NCBI GenBank assembly: GCA_036785325.1
Contig: JAXIVH010000006.1
Span: forward strand, 359,001 to 423,000
Direction of reading: 5' to 3'
Length of the DNA stretch: 64,000 bases
DNA from: Urophycis tenuis
Taxonomy: Eukaryota; Chordata; Actinopteri; Gadiformes; Phycidae
Part shown: positions 1 to 10,956 of the stretch, piece by piece
How positions within the stretch are numbered: the first letter of the stretch is position 1
How the letters are laid out: every line of letters begins with the position of its first letter
The notes under the pieces: model-generated
The model's input: the letters and a program-made list of their open reading frames with translations, nothing else
Database searches by the model: none
Told to the model about the DNA's origin: nothing
Program-made: the position numbers and the translations under genes

Positions 1-2768
1 GGTGCCATGTTGTGACGTGGGGACGGGCACAAACACCTCGGTGGCTTCCAGCAGGGAGGAACGTTGCCTGGTTGCCAACCAAGGAACCGAGGCGTCCGGA
101 ATAAAATCCTCGGGCATCCGTAGGGTCTGACCATAGACCAGCCCCGCCAACGATCAGATGCCCTAAGGCCGAGCATCACCCACGGGAGCCTATCCACCCA
201 GTCACTGTCCTTCAAGCTGGCACGTAGGGCCGCCTTCATGGAACGGTGGAAACGTTCGCACAATCCGTGAGCCTGGGGGTGATAAGCGGTAGTGCGGTGC
301 AGCTTGACCCCCAACCCCTCAGCCACTGCATTCCAAAGCTCTGAACTAAACTGAGAGCCACGGTCTGAGGAGTGGTCGGAAGGGGTCAAAAGCGCGCAAC
401 CCACATGCCGATGAAGGCGCGGGCCAATTCCGAAGCCGCTGTCGAGGAGAGCAGAACGGCATCAGGCCAGCGGGTCATCCAATCGACCATCGTGAAGAGG
501 TAGGTAAACCCGTGAGAGGAGGGAAGAGGACCAACCAGGTCCACATTTAACTGTCCAAAGGGGGCCTTAACGTTGCGGTGTACCTTGGACCGCTGGCAGG
601 CAACGCACGAGCCGACCTAACATCCCTCTTAAGCCCTTGCCACACAAACTTCTGCGACACCAACTTCACCGACGGCTTTCGGCCGGGGTGGGAGAGGCCA
701 TGTAACGCCTCAAAAACAGGCCGGAGCCAGTTTGCAGGGACAAGAGGTCGAGGCTGACCTGTGCAGACGTCACACCACAACTTCACGCCCGAGCCACCAA
801 CAGCGACCTCCTCCAGGCGCAAACCAATATCCGACGCCTTAAGGGACTGGACCCCGTGGTCAGAGGCCTGGTCTGTACTCATGTGGACGTAATAGAGGCC
901 CAGATGTACGGCTCTGATGACCGCTCAGGGGAGACAGTGTGCCACCACGTTGGACTTGCCAGTGATGTGTCAGATGGCTGTGGTGATGTAGGCAAGCTGG
1001 AGCTGCTGGCGGGCGGTCCATGGTTCAGCCACCTTGGACATACAGAACGTGAGTGGCTTGTGATCCACAAAAGCCGCAAATTCCCGGCCTGCCAGGAGAA
1101 ACCAGAAGTGGCGGGTCGCCAGCCAGAGGCCAAGCGGTTCTCTGTCGAACGGGCTATACTTGTGCTCCCTGGGGGTCAACTGCCGACTGAAAAAGGCAAG
1201 CAGTTGCAGGCACCATCGACCCATTGTTTGTGAACCGTGTCGACAGCGTAGTCAGACGCATCTGTGGTGATGGAGATGGGGGCCTTGTGTGACTGATGGG
1301 CCAACATGGCGGCTTGGCTCAGAGCGGTCTTTGTGTCCTCGAAAGCGTTCTCCCTCTCGGCCGTCCAGTCGACAGCCTGGCCGGGGGACTTGTCCTTAAG
1401 GGCCTCGTACAGCGGGTGCATGATGTGAGCTGCTCGGTGGATAAACTGGTGGTAAAAGGTCACCATCCCCTCCCCAAGACAGCCCCTCTCGCCTCCACCT
1501 TTGAGGTGAGAGGGGCGGCCCCGTCCTTATTGATGCGATGCCCAAGGAAATGGACAACCCGAACAGGCACTTTGCCGGGTTGATAATCAGGCCGTGTTGG
1601 TCAAGCCTTATAAAAAGGTCTCAGAGATGCGCCCGGTGCTCCTCTTCAGAGGAGCTGGCGACTAGGTGGCATCCAAGTAAACGAAAAAATGAAGGGCACC
1701 TCCCTGAGCACTGAATCCATTAGCCGCTGGAAGGTCTGAGCGGCATTTCTCAGACCAAACGGCATCCGCAGGAACTCCAACAACCCGTACTGCGTGACCA
1801 CCGCCATCTTGGGAATGTCAGAGGGATGCACTGGCACCTGGTGGTAGCCACGCACCGGGTCCACCTTCAAAAAGACGCGCTTGCCCGCCAGGTGTGCCGA
1901 GAAGTCCTTCATGTGCGGGATTGGGTAGCGGTCGGGTGTGGTAGCGTTGTTAAGGCGGCGGTAGTCTCCACAAGGCCGCCACCCGCCGACTGGCTTGGAG
2001 ACGATGTGGAGCGGTGAGGCCCAAGGGCTGTCTGTGCGGCAGATAATGCCCAGATGCTCCACGTTGTCAGACCTAGCCACTTTCAGCCTGTCGGGGTTAA
2101 GCCATCGGGCCCTAGCATAGACGGGCGGGCCCTTAGTGTCTATATCATTGGTTCCCAAACGGTGTGCCGTAGGATTTTGTGACAACCATACATTATTATT
2201 GCAATATACAACTACACAAAAATAATTATTTATTAATTTAGTTTATCAGTACTTTGTATACATTCATTTCATTATACAGAGGAAAACTATATACCTAAAA
2301 ACAATTCTTTAATTCTTGCCTCATTTTTTATTGTGTGACCTGTTTGGTTTAAATGGGTGTGTTGCTGCTTTGATGAAGCCTAATTTGATAAAGTTTCAAG
2401 TTAATATTTGAAATATTTGGTTAATCAATTTCATGAGTAATATGAGTCTTTGTCACATTTTATTTGGCATTAGTAAATAATTATGCACATTTACAGATAT
2501 TTTACATATGAGTGATAACACGTGTTATAAAGGCTATTTTGCACAATAGGTGTGCCTTGAGATTTTTACTTGTTCTTTGGTGTGCCTTGGGCACAAAAAG
2601 TTTGGGAACCACTGGTCTATATGATGCTCCACCGTCCACCCCATGTTTGGCAGTGGCAGCAGAAAAGGTGGGTCGGGTTAAACTGGGGAACTCATCGAGA
2701 AGGCGTTGATAGCCGTCACCCTCTGAGAGTTAGCTGGAGAGCCCGCCGCATGCCGCCTCTCCCCGGAC
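1..2768 (-). mobile_element. Ty3/gypsy retrotransposon pol, decayed, cut by window edge
   Basis: On the minus strand this reads protease-to-RT linker, reverse transcriptase, RNase H and integrase, in the order expected for a gypsy pol. A fragment reading RLLDEFPSLTRPTF lies at about 2650-2720. The RT block at about 1700-2120 shows CGDYRRLNNAT, GYHQVPVHP and RMPFGLRNAAQTFQRLMD. RNase H pieces follow at 970-1466 (TTDASDYAV, FAAFVDHKPL). The integrase zinc-binding stretch is at 547-720, and an integrase-core fragment (VDWMTRWPDAVLL) is near 430-510. The frame breaks just before the RT catalytic aspartate box near 1690, and several more shifts and stops follow, so it is a dead copy. A hAT-type MITE (2146-2614) interrupts it, and a second hAT element abuts it at 2769. 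No LTR was recognised. The element continues past base 1. Confidence 0.9.
2146..2614. mobile_element. Non-autonomous hAT MITE inside the gypsy pol
   Basis: The left end reads cattggttcccaaac and the right end gtttgggaaccactg, which are inverted repeats with one mismatch over 15 bases. An 8-bp direct repeat, gtctatat, flanks the element exactly (2138-2145 and 2615-2622), as expected for a hAT target-site duplication. The AT-rich 469-bp interior has no coding capacity. Without the element and one duplication, the gypsy pol frame runs on either side of the insertion site. Confidence 0.85.
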
Positions 2769-3155
2769 TAGAGATGCTCCAATCAGCTTTTTTGGGCCCG
2801 ATCACCGATTACCGATCACCAAAATTATGATCTGCCGATTGCCGATCACTGCCGATCACAGAATGGCAGGGGTATGGGAATCTTCCACATCTTTTATCTA
2901 TAATCTAGCAGAGTGTGCACCAGTTGTAGTAATGAAACTAACTATGAATTAACTATATTTTGGATAAAAGCGTCTGCCAAATACCTAAACATAAACTGTA
3001 TTGAAAAAACACAGTATAAATAAAGTCAAGATCTTGAAGAACCACCAACTGTTCTTATTTATTGTATAGAAAATGAGGCTAGTGTAGGCCATCTTCACCA
3101 AATAAGGCAGAGAAACATAAATAATAATAATAACAATAACAATAATAACAAAAAC

Positions 3156-3210
<55 letters not shown>

Positions 3211-3875
3211 GTTAAAAGTGTGTGCCATACAAGGCAGGCCAGGGACATATGCTTTTTGCATATGTTTGGCGTTATCTGTTAAAATCGCGTGGATCTTTCT
3301 TCTTTCGATCCCCCATGACTCAAACATGCCGCGAAATGCGTTCGCTAAAGCATCCGCAGAATGTGACCCCGTAAAATCCTGACAGTGTAGCACAATGTTG
3401 TGTTGAACAAAGTTTCGGTCAATAAAGTGCGCTGTTAAGCTTAGCAGTGACATTGGACCATAGACTGTATATATATATATAGCATTGGACAGGCTTCGGC
3501 TGGTTGAGTTTTTCATACTGGGCATATTCAGTCGTATTGTGGCGTGTTCTAAGATGCCTAATTAGGTTAGTGGGTTGAATTGTCGTGGGTTGCTTCCACC
3601 TCGAGGGATTTCGGCTTGACATCGCAAATGGCATTTTTTACGTCTTTGTCAGATACCTTGAAAAAATTCCACACGGGAGCACTCATGCTTCCACTGACTG
3701 GCAAGCTCTGCTTTGTTGTGCGCTGCGCACGCATGCAGGTGGGGAAAAAAGTATCGCGAGTAATTTGTCACGTGATCGGCTTTTTTGATCGGCACTTTTA
3801 GGGATCGCAGATCAACCTATTTTTAGCCAATATCGGCCTATTATGATCGGCGTCCGATCGATCTGAGCATCTCTA
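2769..3875 (-). mobile_element. hAT transposon with transposase remnant
   Basis: The ends read tagagatgctc and gagcatctcta, which are perfect 11-base inverted repeats. An 8-bp direct repeat, ccccggac, flanks them (2761-2768 and 3876-3883). Subterminal cgatc/gatcgg motifs are repeated at both ends. The minus strand holds pieces of a hAT (ZBED-like) transposase. An L2/SINE-type tail (ataaaagcgtctgccaaat) sits near 2963-2981, and a (TAA)n microsatellite at 3120-3210. The insertion is younger than the gypsy copy it abuts. Confidence 0.85.
3079..3634 (-). pseudogene. hAT/ZBED-type transposase fragment
   Basis: Two overlapping minus-strand frames carry the pieces. The first, about 3500-3634, reads NLIRHLRTRHNTTEY, which fits the C-terminal half of a BED zinc finger (H-x4-H). 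The second, 3220-3420, reads SLTAHFIDRNF and IHAILTDNAKHMQKA, typical of the start of a hAT DDE-type domain. A frameshift separates them, and most of the catalytic region, including the C-terminal dimerisation domain, is missing. It cannot make a working transposase. It is part of the element at 2769-3875. Confidence 0.7.
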
Positions 3876-4148
3876 CCCCGGACACAAACCAAAAATGTTT
3901 AAAAGAACACTACATTGTTTGATAGCTATTAATAAATTCTGCTCTTGGTTAGTCTCTGGTCGTCGGATCAAATTACTTGGCAACGCATATTAACCCCCAA
4001 TTTCCTGGTAAAACTAACGCATCAAGACAGAAGCACGTCTTCACCAGACCAAACTGCCCCACAACATTCCTGTATCACATTATCAGTGTGTGCGTGCATG
4101 TATGTGTGAGCTGAATAACTAATAGCAGAGAAATTACTCAAAAATACT

Positions 4149-4333
4149 GGAGTGGCTACAATGAACTCCCCTGTGCCTTGGTTGGTAGTCTGATAATCAT
4201 CAGACAGTTTCATTGATTGCATCCACTGCCCTGACCATCCCAGCTGTGGAATCATAAAGTGAAACTAAATAGAAATGCAGGATGATTATCAGACTACCAA
4301 CCAGGGCACAGGGAAGTTCACTGTAGCCACTTC
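4149..4333. repeat. Imperfect inverted repeat, about 53-bp arms
   Basis: Bases 4149-4201 and 4281-4333 are reverse complements with a few mismatches (core ttggttggtagtctgataat). The spacer is about 79 bp. A poly-C/(CA)n tract (4338-4388) follows directly. No transposon family was recognised. Confidence 0.7.
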
Positions 4334-4348
4334 TCCACCCCCCCCCCC

Positions 4349-4384
<36 letters not shown>

Positions 4385-4392
<8 letters not shown>

Positions 4393-4620
4393 AGGAGAAG
4401 GTGCATGGACTGACATAGTCATTACTGAACATTACCACCACCACTGCCTATTCGGCAGGTTGAAACACATCATGTGTTATTTCTACCACCAGTCTGCAAC
4501 CCATTCAAGTCAATGATGTCTCAAAACACAGCGCTTGAGAAAAAGTGCACACACACAAATACTGGCTTCCCTTACACCAAATTGTCCCTTTTTTATCCAT
4601 TTAAAAGTGGCCTTCTAGCA
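4385..4620. repeat. Direct repeat, copy 1 (copy 2 at 6305-6520)
   Basis: Both stretches share tggactgacatagt, attaccaccacc, catcatgtgt and tccctttttatccattt in the same order, with roughly 80% similarity by eye. The copies are about 1.9 kb apart. A reverse-complement piece (caccttctcctcacctgtg) recurs at 6781-6799. This points to local duplication or an unnamed interspersed repeat. Confidence 0.6.
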
Positions 4621-4693
4621 GGTCGCATAATACCTCCACGTCTCAAATAAAAGTGGAGGCGTGGCCACGCCTCATCAACCCAGAATCCCCCAC

Positions 4694-4775
4694 TTCTCTA
4701 AAATAAGCCCTCCCCCTTACCGCCGCTCATTGGGGGATTCTCTAAAATAAGCCCTCCCCCTTACCGCCGCTCATT
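4694..4775. repeat. 44-bp-period tandem duplication
   Basis: A 38-base unit beginning ttctctaaaataagccc occurs at 4694-4731 and again identically at 4738-4775. A poly-C/(CA)n tract (4788-4827) follows. Confidence 0.85.
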
Positions 4776-4827
4776 TCTAAATAAATACCCCCCCCCCCCC
4801 CCCCCCCCCCCCCCCACACACACACAC

Positions 4828-6792
4828 CACGTGGGAAATGAAGCATCACCATGGTTCATTTGAGACAGTATGGTAAATAAAGATCCTGCTCATGCCTCAG
4901 AGCAGCATGGTGCTATTCCTCTGTAGTGCTGAGGAACACGGCCTGCCCACACATGAGGCCCAGCAGGAAGAGGGCCTCCTTGTGCCTGTGTTGCCCCATC
5001 GTCTTCCCAGGCTCCTCCACCATGGAGCCAGGGGAACATTCTGCTGGGCTCAGGAGGGAGGACTAAGGGAGCAAGATGAAGAGGGGAGAGAAGTGTGTGT
5101 GTGTGTGTGTGTGGGTGGGTGGGGGGGCGGGGGGGGGGGGTTAGAAAAAAGGGGACAGGCCAAGAAACAGAAGAGAGCAGGAATGCCAGCCGGTTTATTA
5201 TGCTAAACAGAGCAATATCTATTCCTGTCTCTAGTGTGTTCATTGATTCGCTCTCTTCTCGTGAAGCAAGGCCATATACGCCTATATGCAATGCGTTCAA
5301 GCACCTAGCTCAGCGTTATGTAGCGCGCGCACACACGCACATACAAGTTGGCCAAACCAACTTGGCCAACTTCCTTCTTCTTCTATTACCATTAGGACTG
5401 TGTGTGTTAAGTAAGGCTAATGCTTCTCCATGATCCATCACGTTCTTCTCCCACACGCTCAGGAGGATGTGGGTGTCATGCAATTTGATTTGCTGATGTG
5501 ACGCTGGTTGTGCATGCGGGGGGAGGGTGGGGGCTCGTGTTGCCACACGAAACCCAACCAGTCAGTCAACGTGGAACGTTATCCCAGTGTCAGAATAAAG
5601 TGCAAACACTTGAAATAGGCAGATTAACCATTGACATGTTGGTCTGCAACCACCACAACAGGAAGGAAAAAGTTCAGCGGGAGTTCAGTATTTAACACTC
5701 AATCAATTCAATGGTCATGTTGAGCAGCCTTGGGGGGGGCGTGCAGCACAGGGCTCCATTAGAACATCTGCTCCTGGTGTTTTAGGTGGCTAGCACATTA
5801 ATATGAGGGTCCATCCAGTCACAAGAGAGTCTTTGTGAGTTAGAAATGTGGAACAAAAACATCTACACTTAAAATCCAACCCATTACAGGACAGAGAGCA
5901 AAGTACACATTTAATTGAAAAAAAGGATTTCTTTCAATATAATTTCCTGAATGTCTTTGAAGGGTGTTTGGAACAATTTAGCAAAAGTGGATGTGTTGTG
6001 GATAGGAAAGTGTACCAACTATTTGGATAGAATTCTATATTAAAACAATAATGAAGGCCATCTGCAGAAAAAAATAATCTTAAATTCAATGGGGGAAAAA
6101 AGTATAACAATGATAAAAATGGCACATTAAAATCTGATGCGCAGAGGCAAAATGCTACTAATGATAACAAATGGAAGCAGAGCCCTTATACAGTGGCGGT
6201 GGTGTATGCTGGTTTCCAGAGCAAGGATAAAGTGATACCAGGATAATCACCTTACTACCTGTCTCGTGACTACCTGCCACATGCACAGAGCTTTAAACCA
6301 CATGCAGGGGGAGGTGAGGAGCAGGTGCCTGGACTGACATAGTGATTACTAAACATTACCACCACCCTTTGGTAGGTGGAAATGCATCATGTGTCGGCGT
6401 CAAAATGGCATGGCCTTATTTGTACCACCACTGTCTGGAACCTGTGTCTCAAAGCACACAAATAATGGTTCACTTAAATTGTCCCTTTTTATCCATTTAA
6501 AAATGACCTTCCCAGGATAATCCTGTTACAGTTGGTGACATCAGGAGCAGATACAACATCCTTTCGCTGAAGGAGAGGCTAAAGGAGGAGGAGGAGGAGG
6601 ATAATGTGCTGCAGTGAGAGTCTTGTTAATGTACGACCACAGATTACCAGGAACTGACCGCATGTCCTGGTTATTTGCAGTTTAACTGTTATCATTGCAT
6701 ATCTGATTGAGCTTCAGCACAAGCAGCAACTCGAAATTGTATATTATATATTGTTTAGTAATGACTGTCAGACAGTACAAGCACCTTCTCCT

Positions 6793-6842
<50 letters not shown>

Positions 6843-8670
6843 GCATGGCTCTCCTTAAAGTGGTGTTTTATCATACCATCAACGTCATCATGGCCCTTGT
6901 AGAAGGAACCCTCAGGATCTATTTTTCTCACATTGCCTAGGCCTACTATAGTCTAATAGTTCACAATAATGTATATTTGTTGTACCATCCTCACCTGTGC
7001 AAAACACAGATATAATTGTTCATTCCTGTTCTATGCGACCTGTTAATAATCACCATTCCCTAACAGGTGGTTCCATTGTGAGAACACCATCGCCGCAGCG
7101 ATAAACAAGCAACAAACTCAGATATATGAGAATATCAACATTATAAAGCACTGGTTGTAAGCCTACATGTTGGCTTATTGCATTGTTTTTTATATCAGTC
7201 GAAACTATTTGAATAAGTAGGAATAACCTTTAAAATGGGTTCCACGATGGTTGTAAAATTATACGCCATATTTAACACAAGAGAAAGGGATTGAAATCCA
7301 AAGCGAGACACGTTTCTTTTCATCCGTGCCAATGTCCAGGAAGGCCCATTGATGCCCTCCCAGTATCCTTTTAGACTTCTCAAAGTAGGGTACCACCCAG
7401 CCTGCAGACACTTCAGACATCGGCCTTACAAGGATCCTTCTAATTAAAAGCTACTCAGCCAAGAGTCGTTTTATTTCTGAAAGGTCTACACAATAACCCT
7501 TCGTGTCGAGTATCGACAAGAAGGAATAGATGGATTGTAAGAGATAGACTGGTTTCAAGATGGGAAGAAAGCGTTGCTTTTGTTAGAAAGTGTGTGCAGT
7601 TTGAGTACATCTGAGTGAGAGAGTGAGAGATAACAGAATTGGAGAAGGGGTTGTGTGCCAAAAATCAGCGGACCAAAACATAAGGGCGACAGAAGGCGAG
7701 ATGAGAGCCTCACAGGCAGTGCAGGCAATTGTGATACAATACCCCACTAATATCCAACAGTGGTGGGAACACGATACGAGCCCAACAGACATATGTACTG
7801 TAGCCTACCACAACACCGTACGCGATAGACAAGGACAATTATGGATGCATCAAAACATCGGATCAAAAAGGCAGCCTATCTGGGCATTATAATGGCATTG
7901 TACTACAATGTCTAGACTTCAAATAACGATGGCGTTGAGAAACAAACGTTACGTTTTGTTTCCGTTATCATTGTGGGCTTGTAATAAATGTAGCCCCATC
8001 GCTTTACAGCCTTCGTGTATTCCCGCAAATCCGGGATTCACGAGTCGTGACTACGGAGGTCCCATTAGACGTCCCGGAGGGACTTGTTGTAGCATTCTAC
8101 CTGACTAAACACAAACCGACTAAACACATGGAACAAAAGATCGACACTAACCTTAATTCGTACGGATCCTGTTATCCACTTGTTACAATGTAAAATTGGC
8201 ATTAATTACCAATTGATTTTCCACATACACTGCTAACGAGACGAAAGGCTACGCTCAACTAGGAGGTATTTCAAAACGCCGATTTACAAATCCGTGGTGG
8301 AAATGCAGACAGGATGCTTCCCCAGTAACGTTGAGGAAAGGTTACGTCTTCAAACAGCTGTTTCCAAAATGGAGTTAGCCGTCTCCCAACCAATCAGAAC
8401 ACGCCTTTGGAGTTTCGTATCGCATTCTCACTCCCACATTGGGGACCAAGAGTGTGTTAACGCTATCACAAAATTAAACATAAACAATTAGGATTTAGAC
8501 ATTTTATGTGGGATAAATTAGGGATATCAAATGTAAAGTAACATAGGGATATCAAATGTAAAGTAACAAAATACGATTATGACTGAAAGGGTAAAAGTAC
8601 AGAATAATGTAATGTTCCCAGCTACCATGATTCCAAGTGGACATTAAAAAAGCACCAGAGGTCGGCTTCC
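4828..8670. other. Intergenic, no supported gene
   Basis: The stretch holds the second copy of the direct repeat (6305-6520), (GT)n tracts at 5095-5112 and 6798-6841, a short direct duplication of about 21 bp at 8522-8570, and otherwise unremarkable AT-rich DNA. Short open frames at 4890-5300 and 7623-7892 have no recognisable domain and no splice context, so I do not call them genes. Confidence 0.6.
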
Positions 8671-8681
8671 TTTAAACCGTG

Positions 8682-9644
8682 TTTATTTTATTCACTATAA
8701 TTAGAGTGGAATGAACATTGAGCTTCAATAGAAAACACAAATGCAAACCAGAACAAAATAAATTGGCATCACTTAGCGAATATAAAATAGATAAAACAGC
8801 ATTTGACACTCTACATGCGCAATAGGATTTGGCAAAAAGCCTTCTCTGATGTCATGACTGTGTCATAAGTGTTTTAGAATTAAAATTACCCATGTAACTT
8901 CAGAACATTGATGTGATCTAGCACTTACACTGGCACTGACTGTACACAGGCAAATTGTTCAGTCTAAATGGTTCAGTGTACGTTATGAATGTTGTCATGT
9001 AGAATAAATAACAGAATGCAAAAGCTACACAAAGACAAACATGTTTCAGAAATTATGTTTACAACTATTTTCAACATCTAACAATATATATTCCCATATT
9101 AACAGTTACAATGTTGATACAATGATAATGCACATAGATATAAATTGCTTTGGTACAATTCCCCCCCCCCCCCCCACCCAAAAAAAAAAACAATAACAAC
9201 AACAAAGAACAAATATCCTTTTGGGGAATTGCTAAATACTACATGGCAAATAAGCTTAACTTGGAATCTACACATGCTACTATTTGTCTACTGTGCACAT
9301 GGTCTGGAAACCTTTCTAAAAAGTCTCTCCCAAATTATTTTTCTTCAATTTCATGGACCAGATTGCACAGGACACCAGCAGTTGTTGATAGTACCAGACC
9401 AAGGGCCCTCCGCCAGACCACAGAGCTGCCTTTAAACATTGATAGAATGCATGAAGCGTGTAGAAGACCCCCCCCCCCTTGGCTCATGTAGGTCTACTTT
9501 AGAGTTGAATGATGAGTAAAAAAAAAAAAGTAAATGTTGTAGGCCTACAATATTGGCAACTTGCCCGATAAAACTTTCTAAAATATGTTTCAAAAGAAAC
9601 AACAAAAAATGTATCATCTCAGTAAGAATTCGAGTAACTAGGTG
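8682..9644 (-). other. ttpal: Probable ttpal 3' UTR with tandem poly(A) signals
   Basis: Downstream of the ttpal stop codon on the minus strand, the first strong polyadenylation signals are two tandem AATAAA hexamers (tttatt on the plus strand at 8682-8687 and 8687-8692). The intervening sequence is AT-rich, with no open frame and short poly-C and poly-A runs. The exact cleavage site cannot be seen. Confidence 0.45.
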
Positions 9645-10921
9645 TTAGTAACAGTAGTACAGCTGAGAACGCAGTGCCCTGAAGGTATCCTCGTCCGGCC
9701 CGCTGGCCGTCTCCCCTTCGAAGAGCATGTCGTCTGGTAGCACCACGCCCTCTAGTGGATCAGGTTGGCAGAACTCCACAATGAACTCCTCTTCACAGTC
9801 CAGCAGCATCCGCGACCATGCAGACATGTCTAGATGGGCTGCAATGCCGCCGTACTGCCCAGGAAGCACCGAGGGGGGGATGTTCCGGTGCAGGGAGCGT
9901 ACGTCTGAACCATGGAGCACATACTGCACAGGAGGAAGAACAACGTTGGACGCCCTCTAGTGGATCTGGTTGGCAGAACCAGATCCACTAGAGGGTTAAA
10001 GTGATGGTTCGGAGTAACATTCACCCTGCGGTCATTTCCACCAATAATCCAGCCAAATACCCCCTCAGATGCATTTTTAGCGACGGTCAACATTAGTCAA
10101 GCTTAGGGCTATCAGCCGAATGGCTTAGTACTGGAGTGAATGGTACAGTGTGTATATCTCGTAAATTACCCCACTAATAATGCATGGAATGTTACCAAAC
10201 TTCTGCAGTAGTACATATAGGGTCTGTACTCACAAAACGAGGCATTTGAAAGTTTGTAAGTACACCAGGATTTATTTAAAAGAGCACTTGCCTGATAGCT
10301 TCATCAATATTATTTACCTGTTATATATGTATATATTTCACTGAAACATACTGCTATACCTGTCAATATTACTTTTTGGCCACCGATACCATTTATTATT
10401 AAATGTGCAGCTTCACTTACAATCATACTGTACAATGAAATGATTTGGACGAGGCCCGTTCCAACATGGAAAAAATATATAATAATACATTTTAAAATAC
10501 AATAAAATAAGGGCATCAAAAGAGGGGGGGGGGGGGTGTTCTCTGCATTTGCCCCATCTTATGGTACGTAGGAGTGTGGCAGCTATGCAAAGTGCCTGGG
10601 GAGCAATTTGGGGTTCAGTGTCTACCTCATGGACACTTCGACATGTAGACAGTTGGAAATGCGGATCGAACCGCCAACCCTCCGGTTAGTGGATGACTCG
10701 CTCTATCCACTGAGCTACTGCCACCCCCAACTGAGCTCCTGCCGATTTAACCATGCTAAACATTCCAATAACCCATATTATCTACCAATTTATGTTTGCA
10801 TGTGTATTATAAATAGCCTTTATATATTTACTTCGCTTTAAGCAGAAAAGGAAAACAAAGCTTTAATAAAACACTTTTTTGTCATGTAAATTGTGTTCAA
10901 TAAAGCAATCTCTGCATTAAC

Positions 10922-10956
<35 letters not shown>

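Noticed and set aside
4890..5060. Possible exon (minus frame KEALFLLGLMCGQAVFLS)
   Set aside because: No flanking splice sites in phase, no known family match, and the frame is short; not enough support.
10607..10728. tRNA gene on the minus strand
   Set aside because: A and B boxes are present, but the acceptor stem does not close and a SINE body is fused on; the same applies at 12887-13038.
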